DNA of 64,000 nucleotides from Streptomyces sp. B21-105 (GCF_036898465.1 NZ_JARUMJ010000001.1:8370001-8434000), one strand, 5' to 3'; positions 27,210 to 37,356 are shown, numbered from the stretch's first letter. Notes: generated from the sequence alone by a model not told the origin. A program made the numbers and translations.

Positions 27210-28703
27210 TCACGCCTCGGGGTAGCGGCGAGGGGTCCAGACGATCTGCTCGCCGTCCCCGCGCCGCACGGCACGCGTCTGCGAGGAGCCCACCAGCAGG
27301 ATCGTCCGCATGTCGACCACCGCCGGGTCCAGGTCGGCCAGCCGCACGATCCGCACCCGCTCACCGGGGCCGCCCACGTCCCGCGCCACCACGACCGGGG
27401 TGTCCGGCGCCCGGTGCTCCAGCAACAGCTCGCGCGCCTTGCCCACCTGCCAGGTGCGGCTGCGCGAGCCCGGGTTGTACAGGGCCAGCACCAGGTCCGC
27501 CGAGGCCGCCGCGCGCAGCCGCTCGGCGATCACCTCCCACGGCTTGAGCCGGTCGGAGAGGGAGATCGTGGCGTAGTCGTGCCCGAGCGGGGCGCCCGCG
27601 CGGGCGGCGGCCGCGTTGGCGGCGGTCACCCCCGGCAGCACCCGCACCGGCACGTCCGCGTACTCGGGCTGCGAGGCGGCCTCCAGGACGGCGGTCGCCA
27701 TGGCGAACACCCCCGGGTCGCCGCCGGAGACGACGGCCACCCGCCGTCCGCGCTCCGCCAGTTGCAGCGCGAACTCGGCGCGCTCGGACTCCACCCGGTT
27801 GTCGCTGCCGTGCCGCAGCTGGCCGGGCCGCACGGGCACCCGGTCGAGGTACGTGGTGTAGCCCACCAGGTCGTCGGCTGCGGCCAGCGCGGCCCGGGTC
27901 TCGGGCGTCAGCCACAGCGGGCCGGCCGGTCCGGTGCCGACCACGACGACGTCGCCGCGGGGCCGTACGGGACGCTCGGCATCGACCCGGCTGGGCAGCA
28001 CGGCCACCGAGAAGTACGGCACCGACTCCGGGTCCACGTCCGCCAGTTCGCCGGTCCGCTCCCCGCTCATCGTGGCCCGCTCCACGTACCGCGCCTCGGC
28101 CAGCCGCCCGGCGGCCTCCAGCGCGCGCCGCACCTTGGGGAAGGTGCGGCCGAGCTTCATCACGACGGCCACGTCGGTGGCGGCGAGCCGCGCCGTCAGC
28201 TCCTCCTCGGGCAGCGTGCCCGGCAGCACCGTCAGCACCTCCTCGCCCTCGGCGAGCGGGGCGCCCAGCCGGGCGGCGGCGGCGGACACCGACGTGACAC
28301 CGGGGATCACCTCGGTGTCGTAGCGGTCGGCGAGCCGCTTGTGCATGTGCATGTAGGAGCCGTAGAACAGTGGATCGCCCTCGGCGAGCACCGCGACCGT
28401 GCGCCCCGCGTCGAGATGCGCGGCGAGCCGGGCGGCGGCCTCGGCGTAGAACTCGTCCATGGCGCCCTGATAGCCGCCCGGGTGTTCGGTGGTCTCCGTG
28501 GTGACCGGGTAGACCAGACGTTCCTCGACGTGGTCGGCGCGCAGGTGCTTCGCCGCGATCGCGCGGGCGATGGACCGGCCGTGCCGGGCGCTGTGATAGG
28601 CGATCACGTCCGCCTCGCCGATCACCTCGACGGCCCGTACGGTCATCAGGGACGGGTCGCCCGGGCCGAGCCCGACGCCGTACAGCTTGCCCTTGCCGCT
28701 CAT
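27210..28703 (-). CDS. cobIJ: Precorrin-2 C20-methyltransferase / precorrin-3B C17-methyltransferase fusion
   Basis: A 497-residue bifunctional enzyme. The CobI half (residues 1-245) has [38 protein letters not shown] and [17 protein letters not shown]. The CobJ half follows after a short linker, with [34 protein letters not shown] and [21 protein letters not shown]. The two halves catalyse C20 methylation of precorrin-2 and C17 methylation with ring contraction. Such cobI-cobJ fusions are common in actinobacteria. It overlaps cobH by 4 bp. Confidence 0.94.
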   Translation of the reverse strand: MSGKGKLYGVGLGPGDPSLMTVRAVEVIGEADVIAYHSARHGRSIARAIAAKHLRADHVEERLVYPVTTETTEHPGGYQGAMDEFYAEAAARLAAHLDAGRTVAVLAEGDPLFYGSYMHMHKRLADRYDTEVIPGVTSVSAAAARLGAPLAEGEEVLTVLPGTLPEEELTARLAATDVAVVMKLGRTFPKVRRALEAAGRLAEARYVERATMSGERTGELADVDPESVPYFSVAVLPSRVDAERPVRPRGDVVVVGTGPAGPLWLTPETRAALAAADDLVGYTTYLDRVPVRPGQLRHGSDNRVESERAEFALQLAERGRRVAVVSGGDPGVFAMATAVLEAASQPEYADVPVRVLPGVTAANAAAARAGAPLGHDYATISLSDRLKPWEVIAERLRAAASADLVLALYNPGSRSRTWQVGKARELLLEHRAPDTPVVVARDVGGPGERVRIVRLADLDPAVVDMRTILLVGSSQTRAVRRGDGEQIVWTPRRYPEA

Positions 28704-29371
28704 TCTTCCTCGCTCGCGATCGCGTTGAGCGCGGCGGCCGCGATGGCGCTGCCGCCACGGCGTCCGCGCACCACCAGGTACTCCAGGCCGAGCGTGTTCG
28801 CCGCCAGGGCGTCCTTGGACTCGGCCGCGCCGATGAACCCGACCGGCGCGCCGATCACGGCGGCGGGCCGGGGCGCGCCCTCCTCGATCATCTCCAGCAG
28901 CCGGAAGAGGGCGGTGGGCGCGTTGCCGACGGCGACCACCGAGCCCTCGAGCCGGTCCCGCCACAGCTCCAGCGCGGCGGCCGTGCGCGTGGTGCCCAGT
29001 CGCGCCGCAAGCTCGGGCACGGCGGGTTCGGACAGCGTGCACAACACGTCGTTGGCGGCGGGCAGCCGACGACGGGTCACCCCGCTGGCCACCATCTGCA
29101 CGTCGGTGAAGACCGGCGCGCCGGCCCGCAGGGCCTCGCGGGCGCGGGCCACGACGGACGGCGTGTACGCGAGGTCCCCTGCGAGGTCGACCATCCCGCA
29201 GGCGTGGATCATCCGGACCGCGACCTGGCTGACGTCGGCGGGCAGCCCTTCGAGGTCGGACTCCGCGCGGATGGTGGCGAAGGACCGGCGGTAGATGGCC
29301 GCTCCGTCCTTCTCGTAGTCGTAGCTGGTCACGGTGTTCGTCTCGCTGCTCTCGATGGTGGTACGGCTCAT
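28700..29371 (-). CDS. cobH: Precorrin-8X methylmutase
   Basis: A 223-residue CobH/CbiC protein that moves the C11 methyl group to C12, giving hydrogenobyrinate. [19 protein letters not shown] near residue 17, [16 protein letters not shown] near 52 (with the conserved active-site His), and [21 protein letters not shown] near 165 identify the family. It is coupled to cobG upstream and cobIJ downstream by 4-bp overlaps. Confidence 0.94.
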   Translation of the reverse strand: MSRTTIESSETNTVTSYDYEKDGAAIYRRSFATIRAESDLEGLPADVSQVAVRMIHACGMVDLAGDLAYTPSVVARAREALRAGAPVFTDVQMVASGVTRRRLPAANDVLCTLSEPAVPELAARLGTTRTAAALELWRDRLEGSVVAVGNAPTALFRLLEMIEEGAPRPAAVIGAPVGFIGAAESKDALAANTLGLEYLVVRGRRGGSAIAAAALNAIASEEE

Positions 29372-30645
29372 GAGGTGATCGCCGCCAGGGCGGCGGCGAG
29401 GTCGTCGGGGTCGGTCATCGGTGCGGTGCGCGTCGCAAGGCCCGCGCGCACCGCGGCCAGCCGGTAGCCGCCGTCCGCGGAGGCGACCACGTCGATCCGG
29501 TCGCCGTGCGGGTGCCCGCAGCGGCGTTCGCAGCCGGACCAGTACAGCGGGAGGGGGCAGGCGCCGGCCGCGTCGACAGTGTCGGCCGCGTCGGCCCGGA
29601 CGTCGGCGTGGGATTTGCCACACCCGGGCCGTCCGACGCACGCGCCGACGCGCGGCCAGGGGGAGTCCGGATCGGTGACGAGACCGGCGGCGGCCAGCCG
29701 GGCGAGCGACTCGGCCCGCTGCCGCGCGCCCTGGTCCGGCACGGGGACGACGACCGAGCGCCACGGGGTCAGCCGCAACTCGGTCGCGGCGACCCGCGTC
29801 AACTCCCGCCACTGGCGGGCGGAGAGCCGCCCCAGCGGCACGTGCGCGGACAGGGCGTCGCCGACGACGCCGGGTGCGGGCCCCTCGGCGACCGCTGCGG
29901 CGGCGACCTCCGTCCCGGGCGTCCAGCCGACGCCTCCGGCGGTCAGACGGCGACGGACCAGCTCGGTCAACTCGCCTGCTTCCAGGGTGAGTTCGGCCAC
30001 CCGCCAGGCTTTGCCGCCGGAGTCCAGGACGGCTTCCAGGAACGTCTCTGCCGCCAGCAGCGCGGCGCGTGGCGCGTCCCGCGCGGATACCCGTACCGCC
30101 CCCGGATCGAGCACCGCGCCGCCGTCGCCGGCCGCCCGCAACGTCACGTCGGCGCCGAGCCCGGCGACGTCCCCGCGCCCGTCGTCCAGGGCGAACAGGA
30201 ACCGGCCCGACAACTCCCGCGCCGGCCCGCTCGCGCACAGCGCCGCGTCGAGGTCCGACAGCCAGGTCCGCACGTCGTGCAGGCTCCGTCCGTCCAGGCC
30301 CGACAGCGGCGAGGCGACGACGTTGCGCACCCGCTCGTGCCCGGGCGAGGGGAGCAGCCCCGCCGCGTCCAGCACGGCGGCGAGCTCCGTGCCGCAGCCG
30401 CCCGCGAGGCCCCGCAACTGCACGTTGCCGCGCGAGGTCAGATGGAGCTCGCCGTCGCCCAGCCGTCGGGCCGCCGCACCCAGCGCCTCGGCCTGACGGA
30501 CACTCAGCACCCCGCCGGGCACCCGGATCCGGGCCAGCGCCCCGTCGTCCGCCGCGTGCAGCCGCAACGCCCCCGGGCAGGCGTCACCGCGGTCCCGAGA
30601 GACCGCTGTGGCCTGGGGCGTTGGACGGAGGTCAGCCGAGGACAT
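29368..30645 (-). CDS. cobG: Precorrin-3B synthase CobG
   Basis: A 425-residue sulfite/nitrite reductase-like enzyme that hydroxylates precorrin-3A with O2, the step that defines the aerobic pathway. It has [13 protein letters not shown] near residue 70, the [17 protein letters not shown] motif near 340, and the CxxxC motif in [14 protein letters not shown] that binds the FeS/sirohaem-like site. ATG 30645 is favoured because TATGCT (30658-30653, minus) lies 7 nt upstream as a leaderless -10 box; alternatives are ATG 30657 and GTG 30663/30669. Confidence 0.88.
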   Translation of the reverse strand: MSSADLRPTPQATAVSRDRGDACPGALRLHAADDGALARIRVPGGVLSVRQAEALGAAARRLGDGELHLTSRGNVQLRGLAGGCGTELAAVLDAAGLLPSPGHERVRNVVASPLSGLDGRSLHDVRTWLSDLDAALCASGPARELSGRFLFALDDGRGDVAGLGADVTLRAAGDGGAVLDPGAVRVSARDAPRAALLAAETFLEAVLDSGGKAWRVAELTLEAGELTELVRRRLTAGGVGWTPGTEVAAAAVAEGPAPGVVGDALSAHVPLGRLSARQWRELTRVAATELRLTPWRSVVVPVPDQGARQRAESLARLAAAGLVTDPDSPWPRVGACVGRPGCGKSHADVRADAADTVDAAGACPLPLYWSGCERRCGHPHGDRIDVVASADGGYRLAAVRAGLATRTAPMTDPDDLAAALAAITS

Positions 30646-30727
30646 GGCGGCGAGCATACCCACGTCCACCTGGGAGGTATGCCTGTGCCCTCTTCCCCGC
30701 CCCTTACTATGCTCAACGGTGGATCAT

Positions 30728-30872
30728 CCGGTCCGCCTTCGCCACGACGGCGACAGGGGAGGAAGCCCGGTGCGAATCCGGCGCGGTCCCGCCACTGTGA
30801 ACCCGGCCCCCACCGGCCGGGCGAGCCAGGAACTCCCGCCGTCCGACACCGCCCGGGGCGCGGACACCCCGA
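30728..30872 (+). promoter_or_regulatory. Cobalamin (AdoCbl) riboswitch controlling cobN
   Basis: The conserved core is unmistakable: AGGGGAGGAAGCCCGGTG at about 30755-30772, AATCCGGCGCGG, then CCCGCCACTGTGA at 30788-30800, a P-stem of C/G runs, and GAGCCAGGA near 30822. It precedes the cobN ATG and has a plausible -10 (TACTAT, 30705-30710). Binding of adenosylcobalamin should repress cobN. The divergent cobG operon is not downstream of it. Outer limits are approximate. Confidence 0.92.
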
Positions 30873-30888
30873 GGAAGGCCGACGCCCC

Positions 30889-33800
30889 ATGATCCTGCTG
30901 CTGTCGACGTCCGACACCGACCTGCTGAGCGCCCGCGCCGCCGCCGGCCCGGTCCCGTACCGCTTCGCCAACCCGGCCCGGCTCGTCCTCGACGACCTCC
31001 CCGCCCTCCTCGACGGCGCCGACCTCGTCGTCGTACGCCTCCTCGGCGGAGTGCGCGCCTGGCAGGACGGCCTCGACCTGCTGCTCGCCGACGGCCGCCC
31101 GGTCGTCGTCCTCACCGGTGAACAGGCCCCCGACGCCCAGCTGATGGCCGCGTCCACGGTCCCCGTGGGCATCGCCGCCGAAGCGCACGCGTATCTCGCC
31201 CACGGCGGCCCCGCCAACCTGGAGCAGCTCGCCCGCTTCCTCTCCGACACGGTCCTGCTCACCGGCCACGGCTTCGACGCCCCGGCGTCCGCTCCCACCT
31301 GGGGCCCGCTGGAGCGGCCCGCGCGGGCCGACGCCGCCGACACCTCGACGGCCGCCCTCGACACCCCGAGCGCCCTCGACGTCCCGACCGTCGCCGTGCT
31401 CTACTACCGGGCCCACCACATGAGCGGCAACACCGCCTTCGTGCACGCCCTGTGCGACGCCGTCGAGGCGTCCGGCGCCCGGCCGCTCCCGCTGTACGTC
31501 GCCTCCCTGCGCGCCCCCGAGCCGGAGCTGATCGAGGAACTGCGGGCCGCCGACGCGATCGTCACGACCGTGCTCGCCGCGGGCGGCACCCGTCCCGCCG
31601 AGGCCTCCGCGGGCGGCGACGACGAGTCCTGGGACGCGGGCGCGCTGACCTCCCTCGACGTCCCGATCCTCCAGGCGCTGTGCCTGACCTCCTCGCGCAC
31701 CGACTGGGAGACGAGCGACGAGGGCGTCTCCCCGCTGGACGCGGCCGGCCAGATCGCCGTCCCCGAGTTCGACGGCCGGCTGATCACCGTCCCGTTCTCC
31801 TTCAAGGAGATCGACGCCGACGGACTGCCCGCCTACGTCGCCGACCCCGAGCGCGCCGCCCGCGTCGCCGGCATCGCCGTACGCCACGCCCGGCTGCGCC
31901 ACATCCCGCCCGCCGACAAGCGGCTCGCGCTGGTCCTCTCCGCCTATCCCACCAAGCACTCCCGCATCGGCAACGCGGTCGGTTTGGACACCCCCGCCAG
32001 CGCGGTCGCCCTGCTGCGCCGGCTGCGCGAGGAGGGCTACGACTTCGGCGGCGCCGACGTGCCGGGGCTGGCCTCCGGCGACGGAGACGAGCTGATCATG
32101 GCGCTCATCGAGGCGGGCGGCCACGACCAGGACTGGCTCACCGAGGAGCAGCTGGCGCGCAACCCGGTGCGGATCCCGGCGGCCGACTACCGCCGCTGGT
32201 TCGCCGCCCTGCCCGAGGAGCTGCGCAGGTCCGTCGAGGAGCACTGGGGGCCGCCGCCCGGCGAGATGTTCGTCGACCGCAGCCGCGACCCGGAGGGCGA
32301 CATCGTCCTCGCCGCCCTGCGCTTCGGCAACCTGCTGATCCTGATCCAGCCCCCGCGCGGCTTCGGCGAGAACCCGATCGCCATCTACCACGACCCCGAC
32401 CTGCCGCCCTCGCACCACTACCTGGCCGCCTACCGCTGGATCGCCGCGCGGACCGAGGACGGCGGCTTCGGCGCCGACGCGATGATCCACCTCGGCAAGC
32501 ACGGCAACCTGGAGTGGCTGCCCGGCAAGAACGCCGGCCTGTCCGCCGCCTGCGGCCCGGACGCGGCCCTCGGCGACCTGCCCCTGGTCTACCCCTTCCT
32601 GGTCAACGACCCGGGCGAGGGCACCCAGGCCAAGCGCCGCGCGCACGCCACCCTCGTCGACCACCTCGTCCCGCCGATGGCCCGCGCCGACTCCTACGGC
32701 GACATCGCGCGGCTGGAGCAACTCCTCGACGAGTACGCCCAGATCGCGTCCATGGACCCGGCGAAGCTGCCGGCGATCCGCGCCCAGATCTGGACCCTCA
32801 TCCAGGCCGCCAAGCTCGACCACGACCTCGGTCTCGCCGACCGCCCGGACGACGACGGCTTCGACGACTTCCTGCTGCACGTCGACGGCTGGCTCTGCGA
32901 GGTCAAGGACGCCCAGATCCGCGACGGCCTGCACGTCCTCGGCAACCCGCCGGCCGGCGCCGACCGCGTCAACCTCGTCCTCGCGATCCTGCGCGCCCGC
33001 CAGATCTGGGGCGGCGCCACCGCGCTGCCCGGCCTTCGCGAGGCGCTCGGCCTCGACGAGTCCGCCGCGACCCGCACGACGGCCGACGAGGCGGAGGCCC
33101 GGGCCCGGTCCCTCGTCCAGGCCATGGAGGACGCGGACTGGGACCCGGCCGCCGTCCCGGCCGAGCACGGCGAACAGGTCGCCGCCGTCCTGGAGTTCGC
33201 CGCCCGCGAGGTCGTCCCGCGGCTGGCGGGCACCACCGCCGAACTCGACCACGCCGTGCACGCGCTGGCCGGCGGATTCGTGCCCGCGGGCCCCTCCGGC
33301 TCACCGTTGCGCGGTCTGGTCAACGTCCTGCCGACCGGCCGCAACTTCTACTCCGTCGACCCCAAGGCCGTCCCCTCCCGGCTCGCCTGGGAGACCGGGC
33401 AGGCCCTCGCCGACTCGCTTCTGGAGCGCTACCGCACCGACAACGGCGAATGGCCCACGTCCGTCGGGCTGTCCCTGTGGGGCACGAGCGCGATGCGCAC
33501 CGCGGGTGACGACGTGGCAGAGGCCCTCGCCCTGCTCGGCGTCCGCCCCGTCTGGGACGACGCCTCGCGCCGCGTGACCGGCGTGGAGCCCGTCCCGCAG
33601 GAGGAGCTGGGCCGCCCGCGCATCGACGTCACCCTGCGTATCTCGGGCTTCTTCCGGGACGCCTTCCCGCACACGATCGGGCTGCTGGACGACGCCGTCC
33701 GCCTCGCCGCCTCGCTCGACGAGCCGGCCGAGGTCAACCACGTGCGCGCGCACGTCCGGGCCGACCTGGCGGAGCACGGCGACGAACGCCGCGCCACCAC

Positions 33801-34521
33801 CCGCATCTTCGGCTCCCGACCGGGGACGTACGGCGCCGGCCTGCTCCAGCTCATCGACTCCCGCGACTGGCGCACCGACGCCGACCTCGCCGAGGTGTAC
33901 ACGGTGTGGGGCGGCTACGCCTACGGCCGCGAACTGGACGGCCGTCCGGCCCGCGACGAGATGGAGACGGCGTACAAGCGGATCGCGGTGGCCGCGAAGA
34001 ACACCGACACCCGCGAACACGACATCGCCGACTCCGACGACTACTTCCAGTACCACGGCGGCATGGTCGCCACCGTGCGCGCGCTGCGCGGCACCGCCCC
34101 CGAGGCGTACATCGGCGACTCCACCCGCCCCGAGACGGTCCGCACCCGCACCCTCGTCGAGGAGACGTCCCGCGTCTTCCGCGCGCGGGTCGTCAACCCG
34201 AAGTGGATCGAGGCGATGCGCCGCCACGGCTACAAGGGCGCCTTCGAACTCGCCGCCACCGTGGACTACCTGTTCGGCTACGACGCCACCACCGGCGTGG
34301 TCGCCGACTGGATGTACGACAAACTCACCGAGACCTACGTCCTCGATCCGACGAACCGCGAGTTCCTCCAGCAGGCCAACCCGTGGGCGCTGCACGGCAT
34401 CGCCGAGCGGCTGCTGGAGGCGCAGTCGCGCGGGATGTGGGCCGAGCCCGACCCGTCGGTGCTGGAGCGGCTGCGGCAGGTGTACCTGGAGACGGAGGGC
34501 GACCTCGAGGGCGAGGACTGA
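30889..34521 (+). CDS. cobN: Aerobic cobaltochelatase large subunit CobN
   Basis: A 1210-residue CobN/magnesium-chelatase H-type subunit that binds hydrogenobyrinate a,c-diamide and, with an AAA+ partner, inserts cobalt at ATP cost. Family segments include YYRAHHMSGNTAFVHALCDA near residue 170, PTKHSRIGNAVGLDTPASAV near 350, FGADAMIHLGKHGNLEWLPGK near 530, and FGSRPGTYGAGL near 975. Partner subunits are not in this window. The upstream cobalamin riboswitch explains its regulation. The start follows a GAGGAAGG ribosome binding site; an open frame extends far upstream by chance in GC-rich DNA. Confidence 0.95.
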   Translation: MILLLSTSDTDLLSARAAAGPVPYRFANPARLVLDDLPALLDGADLVVVRLLGGVRAWQDGLDLLLADGRPVVVLTGEQAPDAQLMAASTVPVGIAAEAHAYLAHGGPANLEQLARFLSDTVLLTGHGFDAPASAPTWGPLERPARADAADTSTAALDTPSALDVPTVAVLYYRAHHMSGNTAFVHALCDAVEASGARPLPLYVASLRAPEPELIEELRAADAIVTTVLAAGGTRPAEASAGGDDESWDAGALTSLDVPILQALCLTSSRTDWETSDEGVSPLDAAGQIAVPEFDGRLITVPFSFKEIDADGLPAYVADPERAARVAGIAVRHARLRHIPPADKRLALVLSAYPTKHSRIGNAVGLDTPASAVALLRRLREEGYDFGGADVPGLASGDGDELIMALIEAGGHDQDWLTEEQLARNPVRIPAADYRRWFAALPEELRRSVEEHWGPPPGEMFVDRSRDPEGDIVLAALRFGNLLILIQPPRGFGENPIAIYHDPDLPPSHHYLAAYRWIAARTEDGGFGADAMIHLGKHGNLEWLPGKNAGLSAACGPDAALGDLPLVYPFLVNDPGEGTQAKRRAHATLVDHLVPPMARADSYGDIARLEQLLDEYAQIASMDPAKLPAIRAQIWTLIQAAKLDHDLGLADRPDDDGFDDFLLHVDGWLCEVKDAQIRDGLHVLGNPPAGADRVNLVLAILRARQIWGGATALPGLREALGLDESAATRTTADEAEARARSLVQAMEDADWDPAAVPAEHGEQVAAVLEFAAREVVPRLAGTTAELDHAVHALAGGFVPAGPSGSPLRGLVNVLPTGRNFYSVDPKAVPSRLAWETGQALADSLLERYRTDNGEWPTSVGLSLWGTSAMRTAGDDVAEALALLGVRPVWDDASRRVTGVEPVPQEELGRPRIDVTLRISGFFRDAFPHTIGLLDDAVRLAASLDEPAEVNHVRAHVRADLAEHGDERRATTRIFGSRPGTYGAGLLQLIDSRDWRTDADLAEVYTVWGGYAYGRELDGRPARDEMETAYKRIAVAAKNTDTREHDIADSDDYFQYHGGMVATVRALRGTAPEAYIGDSTRPETVRTRTLVEETSRVFRARVVNPKWIEAMRRHGYKGAFELAATVDYLFGYDATTGVVADWMYDKLTETYVLDPTNREFLQQANPWALHGIAERLLEAQSRGMWAEPDPSVLERLRQVYLETEGDLEGED

Positions 34522-34540
34522 CCCGCCCGCCACACGGGGT

Positions 34541-34569
34541 CGCGAGGTCGCGGGGGCGCCCTCCTCGCG
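34541..34569. terminator. Hairpin between convergent cobN and phosphatase genes
   Basis: CGCGAGG (34541-34547) and CCTCGCG (34563-34569) pair with a 15-nt loop in the 63-bp convergent gap. It could serve both directions. Confidence 0.45.
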
Positions 34570-34584
34570 GGGCCTCGCCCCGGG

Positions 34585-35715
34585 TCAGAGCCGCGGTGAC
34601 CGGCGGACGGTCAGGATGGCGACGTCGTCGTGGCGGCGGCCGTCCTCCGCGAAGTCGCGGGCGTCCTCGTGCAGGGCGCCGGGCAGTTCGGTGGGGGAGC
34701 GGTCGAGGTGCTTCATCAGGCGCTCGTCGAGCGGATAGAACGTGCCGTCGGCGGCACGGGCCTCGGTGAGCCCGTCGGTGGTGAGCACCAGCGTGGCGCC
34801 GGCCGGGAACGCGAACCAGTCCACCGTGGTGGGCTCGACGGCCAGTTCGGCGAGGCCGAGCGGGACGCCCGGGTCCACCGCGGCCGTGGTGACGGTGCCC
34901 TCGTGCACCAACCGCGGCGGTATGTGGCCGCAGTTGACGATCTGCGCCTCGTCGTCCGCGTCGACGCAGACGATGAGGGCGGTGACGAACCGTTCGTCGT
35001 CGCCGGTCTGTTCGGCGTAGGAGTTGTGCCGGACGACCGCGGCGTCGAGGGCGTCGACGAGCGCGGTGAGCGTGGGCTCCCGGTAGGCCGCCTCCCGGAA
35101 CGCGCCGATGACGGCGAACGCGGCGCCCACCGCGGTCAGGCCCTTGCCCTGGACGTCCCCGATCAACACCCGTGTGCCCCACGGCGAGTCGACGACGTCG
35201 TAGATGTCACCGCCGACGAGCCGGTCCTCCTGCACGGGCTCGTAGACACCGTTGACGAGGACGTCGTCTGTGAGCAGGGGGAGGGGATGCAGGATGTGCC
35301 GCTGCATGGCGGCGGCGGTGGAGCGCAGGCGCAGCATCTCCTGCTCACGCGCGATGCGCCGGTGGCAGGCGTACACGGAGACCACCCCCAGGACCAGGGT
35401 GAGCAGCACCAGGAGACTGCGGTCCAGCCAGCCCGCCCGGTCGCCGGCCCGCAGGAACAGGGTGAGGGAGACGAACAGGGTGGTCCACGCGGCGACGAAC
35501 CTGGTCTGCTGCACGGTGCACAGCGCCGACGCGGTCCCCGGCAGGAAGACCAGGAGCCCGAGCAGCCACACCTCGGACCCGGACAGCACGCCGAGCACCT
35601 CGACCAGCACCGTCACCGAGAGCACGCCGACGACAGTCTCGGCGTTGCCCGGGGGCTCGATGGCGTCGACGGCGTCGAGGGCGCCGGCAGGTCTCTTCCG
35701 ACGTATACCGATCAT
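34585..35715 (-). CDS. Membrane-bound PP2C/SpoIIE-family phosphatase
   Basis: A 376-residue serine/threonine phosphatase of the SpoIIE/RsbU type. Four hydrophobic segments fill residues 28-120 (for example VVGVLSVTVLVEVLGVL and SLLVLLTLVLGVVSVYACH), followed by an amphipathic linker and the PP2C domain from about 145. Metal-binding and active-site motifs are intact: GGDIYDVV, IGDVQGKGL, TTDGLTEAR and HDDVAIL. Such proteins usually dephosphorylate an anti-sigma-factor antagonist; neither an antagonist nor a sigma factor is adjacent, so its partner is unknown. It is convergent with cobN. Confidence 0.88.
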   Translation of the reverse strand: MIGIRRKRPAGALDAVDAIEPPGNAETVVGVLSVTVLVEVLGVLSGSEVWLLGLLVFLPGTASALCTVQQTRFVAAWTTLFVSLTLFLRAGDRAGWLDRSLLVLLTLVLGVVSVYACHRRIAREQEMLRLRSTAAAMQRHILHPLPLLTDDVLVNGVYEPVQEDRLVGGDIYDVVDSPWGTRVLIGDVQGKGLTAVGAAFAVIGAFREAAYREPTLTALVDALDAAVVRHNSYAEQTGDDERFVTALIVCVDADDEAQIVNCGHIPPRLVHEGTVTTAAVDPGVPLGLAELAVEPTTVDWFAFPAGATLVLTTDGLTEARAADGTFYPLDERLMKHLDRSPTELPGALHEDARDFAEDGRRHDDVAILTVRRSPRL

Positions 35716-35925
35716 GGGGTGCTCCCGGGCGCGTGGCGATCCTCTCCACCTTAGCCAGACCCCCGGCCTGCACGACGGGTCGAGCCGCCGGTCCGGGCCA
35801 CGGGCGGCGGATGAGGCGGGTCCGGGGCGCGGGAAACGGGCGGCGGGACCCGGGCATGGGGCAATGGGCGCCGGGGAGGCCGGGGGCGGGGAGGCCGGGG
35901 CGGACGCGTGCGCCGCGCGGAGCGC

Positions 35926-36903
35926 TCAGCCGGAGATCCGCAGCAGCAGCTTGCCGGTCGACGTGCGGCCGCCCATCAGCGCGTGGGCGCCGGCCGCGTC
36001 CGCCAGGGGGAACTCCGCGGTGACCGGAACGCGTACCGTGCCCTCGGCGACGGTGCGCAGAGCGCGCTCGGTGAGTGAGCGGAGCTCCTCGGGCGCCGAC
36101 CGGGCCAGGCTCAGGATGGAGAACCCGGCGACGGAGCGGCCCCCCTCGTACAGCTCGGGCTGCCCGACCTGCCACGGCGGCGCCCCGCTCGCGTTGCCGA
36201 AGGACACCAGGCGTCCGAAGACGGCCAGCGTGTCGAGGCCGCGACGCAGGGTGTCGCCGCCCACCGGGTCGAGCAGCAGGTCGACGCCCCTGCCGCCGGT
36301 GGCACGGCGGACGCCGTCGGGGAAGGCGTCGTCGGTGAAGACCTCGTCGTAACCGTGCTCGAGGGCGTGCGCCGCCTTGGCCGTGGAGGAGACGACGCCG
36401 TACACCGCGCCCGCGCCGGCCGCCCGGGCCAGCTGCCCGGCGACCGTGCCGACGCCGCCCGCCGCGCCGTGCACCAGCACGGTCTCGCCGGCGCGCAGCC
36501 GCCCCACCTCGTGCAGCAGGGCGCGCGCGGTCGGCAGCACGGTGGGCAGCGCGGCCGCCGTGCGCAGGTCCACGCCCGTGGGGAGCGGGAAGACGGCGGC
36601 GGCCTCGGCGACCACGACCTCCGCGTACGCGCCGCGGTCGACCAGGGCGGCGACCTCCTGCCCGGGGCGCAGACCGGTGACGCCCTGGCCGACGGCCCGG
36701 ATCCGTCCGGAGACCTCCAGCCCCGGGCGGAACGGCAGGGAACCCACCCGGTACCCCTCCGCGCGGGACTTCAGATCCGCGAAGTTGACGCCGGCGTAGG
36801 CGGCGTCGACGGTGACCTGTCCCTGCCCCGGCTCGGGCGTCTCGACCTGGACGACCTTCAGCACCTCGGGGCCGCCGTACTCCTGGAACTCCACTGCGCG
36901 CAT
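35926..36903 (-). CDS. Quinone oxidoreductase-like MDR (zeta-crystallin family)
   Basis: A 325-residue zinc-independent medium-chain reductase. MRAVEFQEYGGPEVLKVVQV opens the protein, YAGVNFADLKSRAEGY near residue 36 is the GroES-like region, and VLVHGAAGGVGTVAGQLAR near 142 is the NADPH-binding motif. Zinc-ligand cysteines of alcohol dehydrogenases are lacking, as expected for quinone reductases. It lies divergently from an ArsR-type regulator, with 111 bp containing paired GAACA-type repeats between them, so the pair is probably a stress-response module. Confidence 0.88.
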   Translation of the reverse strand: MRAVEFQEYGGPEVLKVVQVETPEPGQGQVTVDAAYAGVNFADLKSRAEGYRVGSLPFRPGLEVSGRIRAVGQGVTGLRPGQEVAALVDRGAYAEVVVAEAAAVFPLPTGVDLRTAAALPTVLPTARALLHEVGRLRAGETVLVHGAAGGVGTVAGQLARAAGAGAVYGVVSSTAKAAHALEHGYDEVFTDDAFPDGVRRATGGRGVDLLLDPVGGDTLRRGLDTLAVFGRLVSFGNASGAPPWQVGQPELYEGGRSVAGFSILSLARSAPEELRSLTERALRTVAEGTVRVPVTAEFPLADAAGAHALMGGRTSTGKLLLRISG

Positions 36904-36930
36904 GACGATGTCACCGCACCCTTCGTCGAC

Positions 36931-36982
36931 TGTTCAACGGGAAGCGAACACCGGGACTGTAAGATATTCATCGAACACCGGG
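36931..36982. promoter_or_regulatory. Operator-like repeats and -10 box between MDR and arsR-type genes
   Basis: TGTTC (36931-36935) and GAACA (36946-36950) form an inverted repeat. An 11-bp direct repeat CGAACACCGGG occurs at 36945-36955 and 36972-36982. TAAGAT at 36960-36965, between the copies, is a good -10 box for the plus-strand regulator, so a protein bound here would block both genes. Confidence 0.5.
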
Positions 36983-37014
36983 CAACCCGCCGGAGCGTGG
37001 CGCGAGGAGAGGGC

Positions 37015-37356
37015 ATGACGAAGCGGACCGAGGGCGCAAGCCACCGTGCGGCGCCCGTGCACACGGACCCGGGTGAGGTGTCGGTCGTGACCGCGCTGTC
37101 CGCGCTCGCCGACCCTGTACGCATCCAGCTGATCCGCGAACTGGCCGGCTCCGCCGACTGGACGCGCAGCTGCGGCGGCTTCGACGTGCCGGTCGGCAAG
37201 GCCGCGCTCAGCCACCACTTCTCGGTGCTGCGCTGCGCCGGCCTGGTCGAACAGCGCGACGAGGGCCCGAGGCGGACCAACCGGCTGCGCCGCGAGGAGT
37301 TCGACGCCTGCTTCCCCGGCCTGCTCGACCTGGTGCTCCGCGACGACGCCGGCTGA
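37015..37356 (+). CDS. ArsR-family winged-helix transcriptional regulator
   Basis: A 113-residue regulator. SALADPVRIQLIRELAGSADW near residue 27 and KAALSHHFSVLRCAGLVEQRDEG near 62 form the winged helix-turn-helix typical of ArsR/SmtB proteins, and RRTNRLRREEFDACFPGLL follows. The family's metal-site CVC motif is absent, so it probably senses an organic or redox signal rather than metal; isolated cysteines lie in RSCGGF, LRCAGL and DACF. GGAGAGGG before the ATG is the ribosome binding site. It is divergent from the quinone oxidoreductase gene. Confidence 0.85.
   Translation: MTKRTEGASHRAAPVHTDPGEVSVVTALSALADPVRIQLIRELAGSADWTRSCGGFDVPVGKAALSHHFSVLRCAGLVEQRDEGPRRTNRLRREEFDACFPGLLDLVLRDDAG

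Noticed and set aside
29506..30888. In-frame N-terminal extension of cobN by 461 codons
   Set aside because: It runs antisense to cobG and through the B12 riboswitch; CobN homology begins at 30889.
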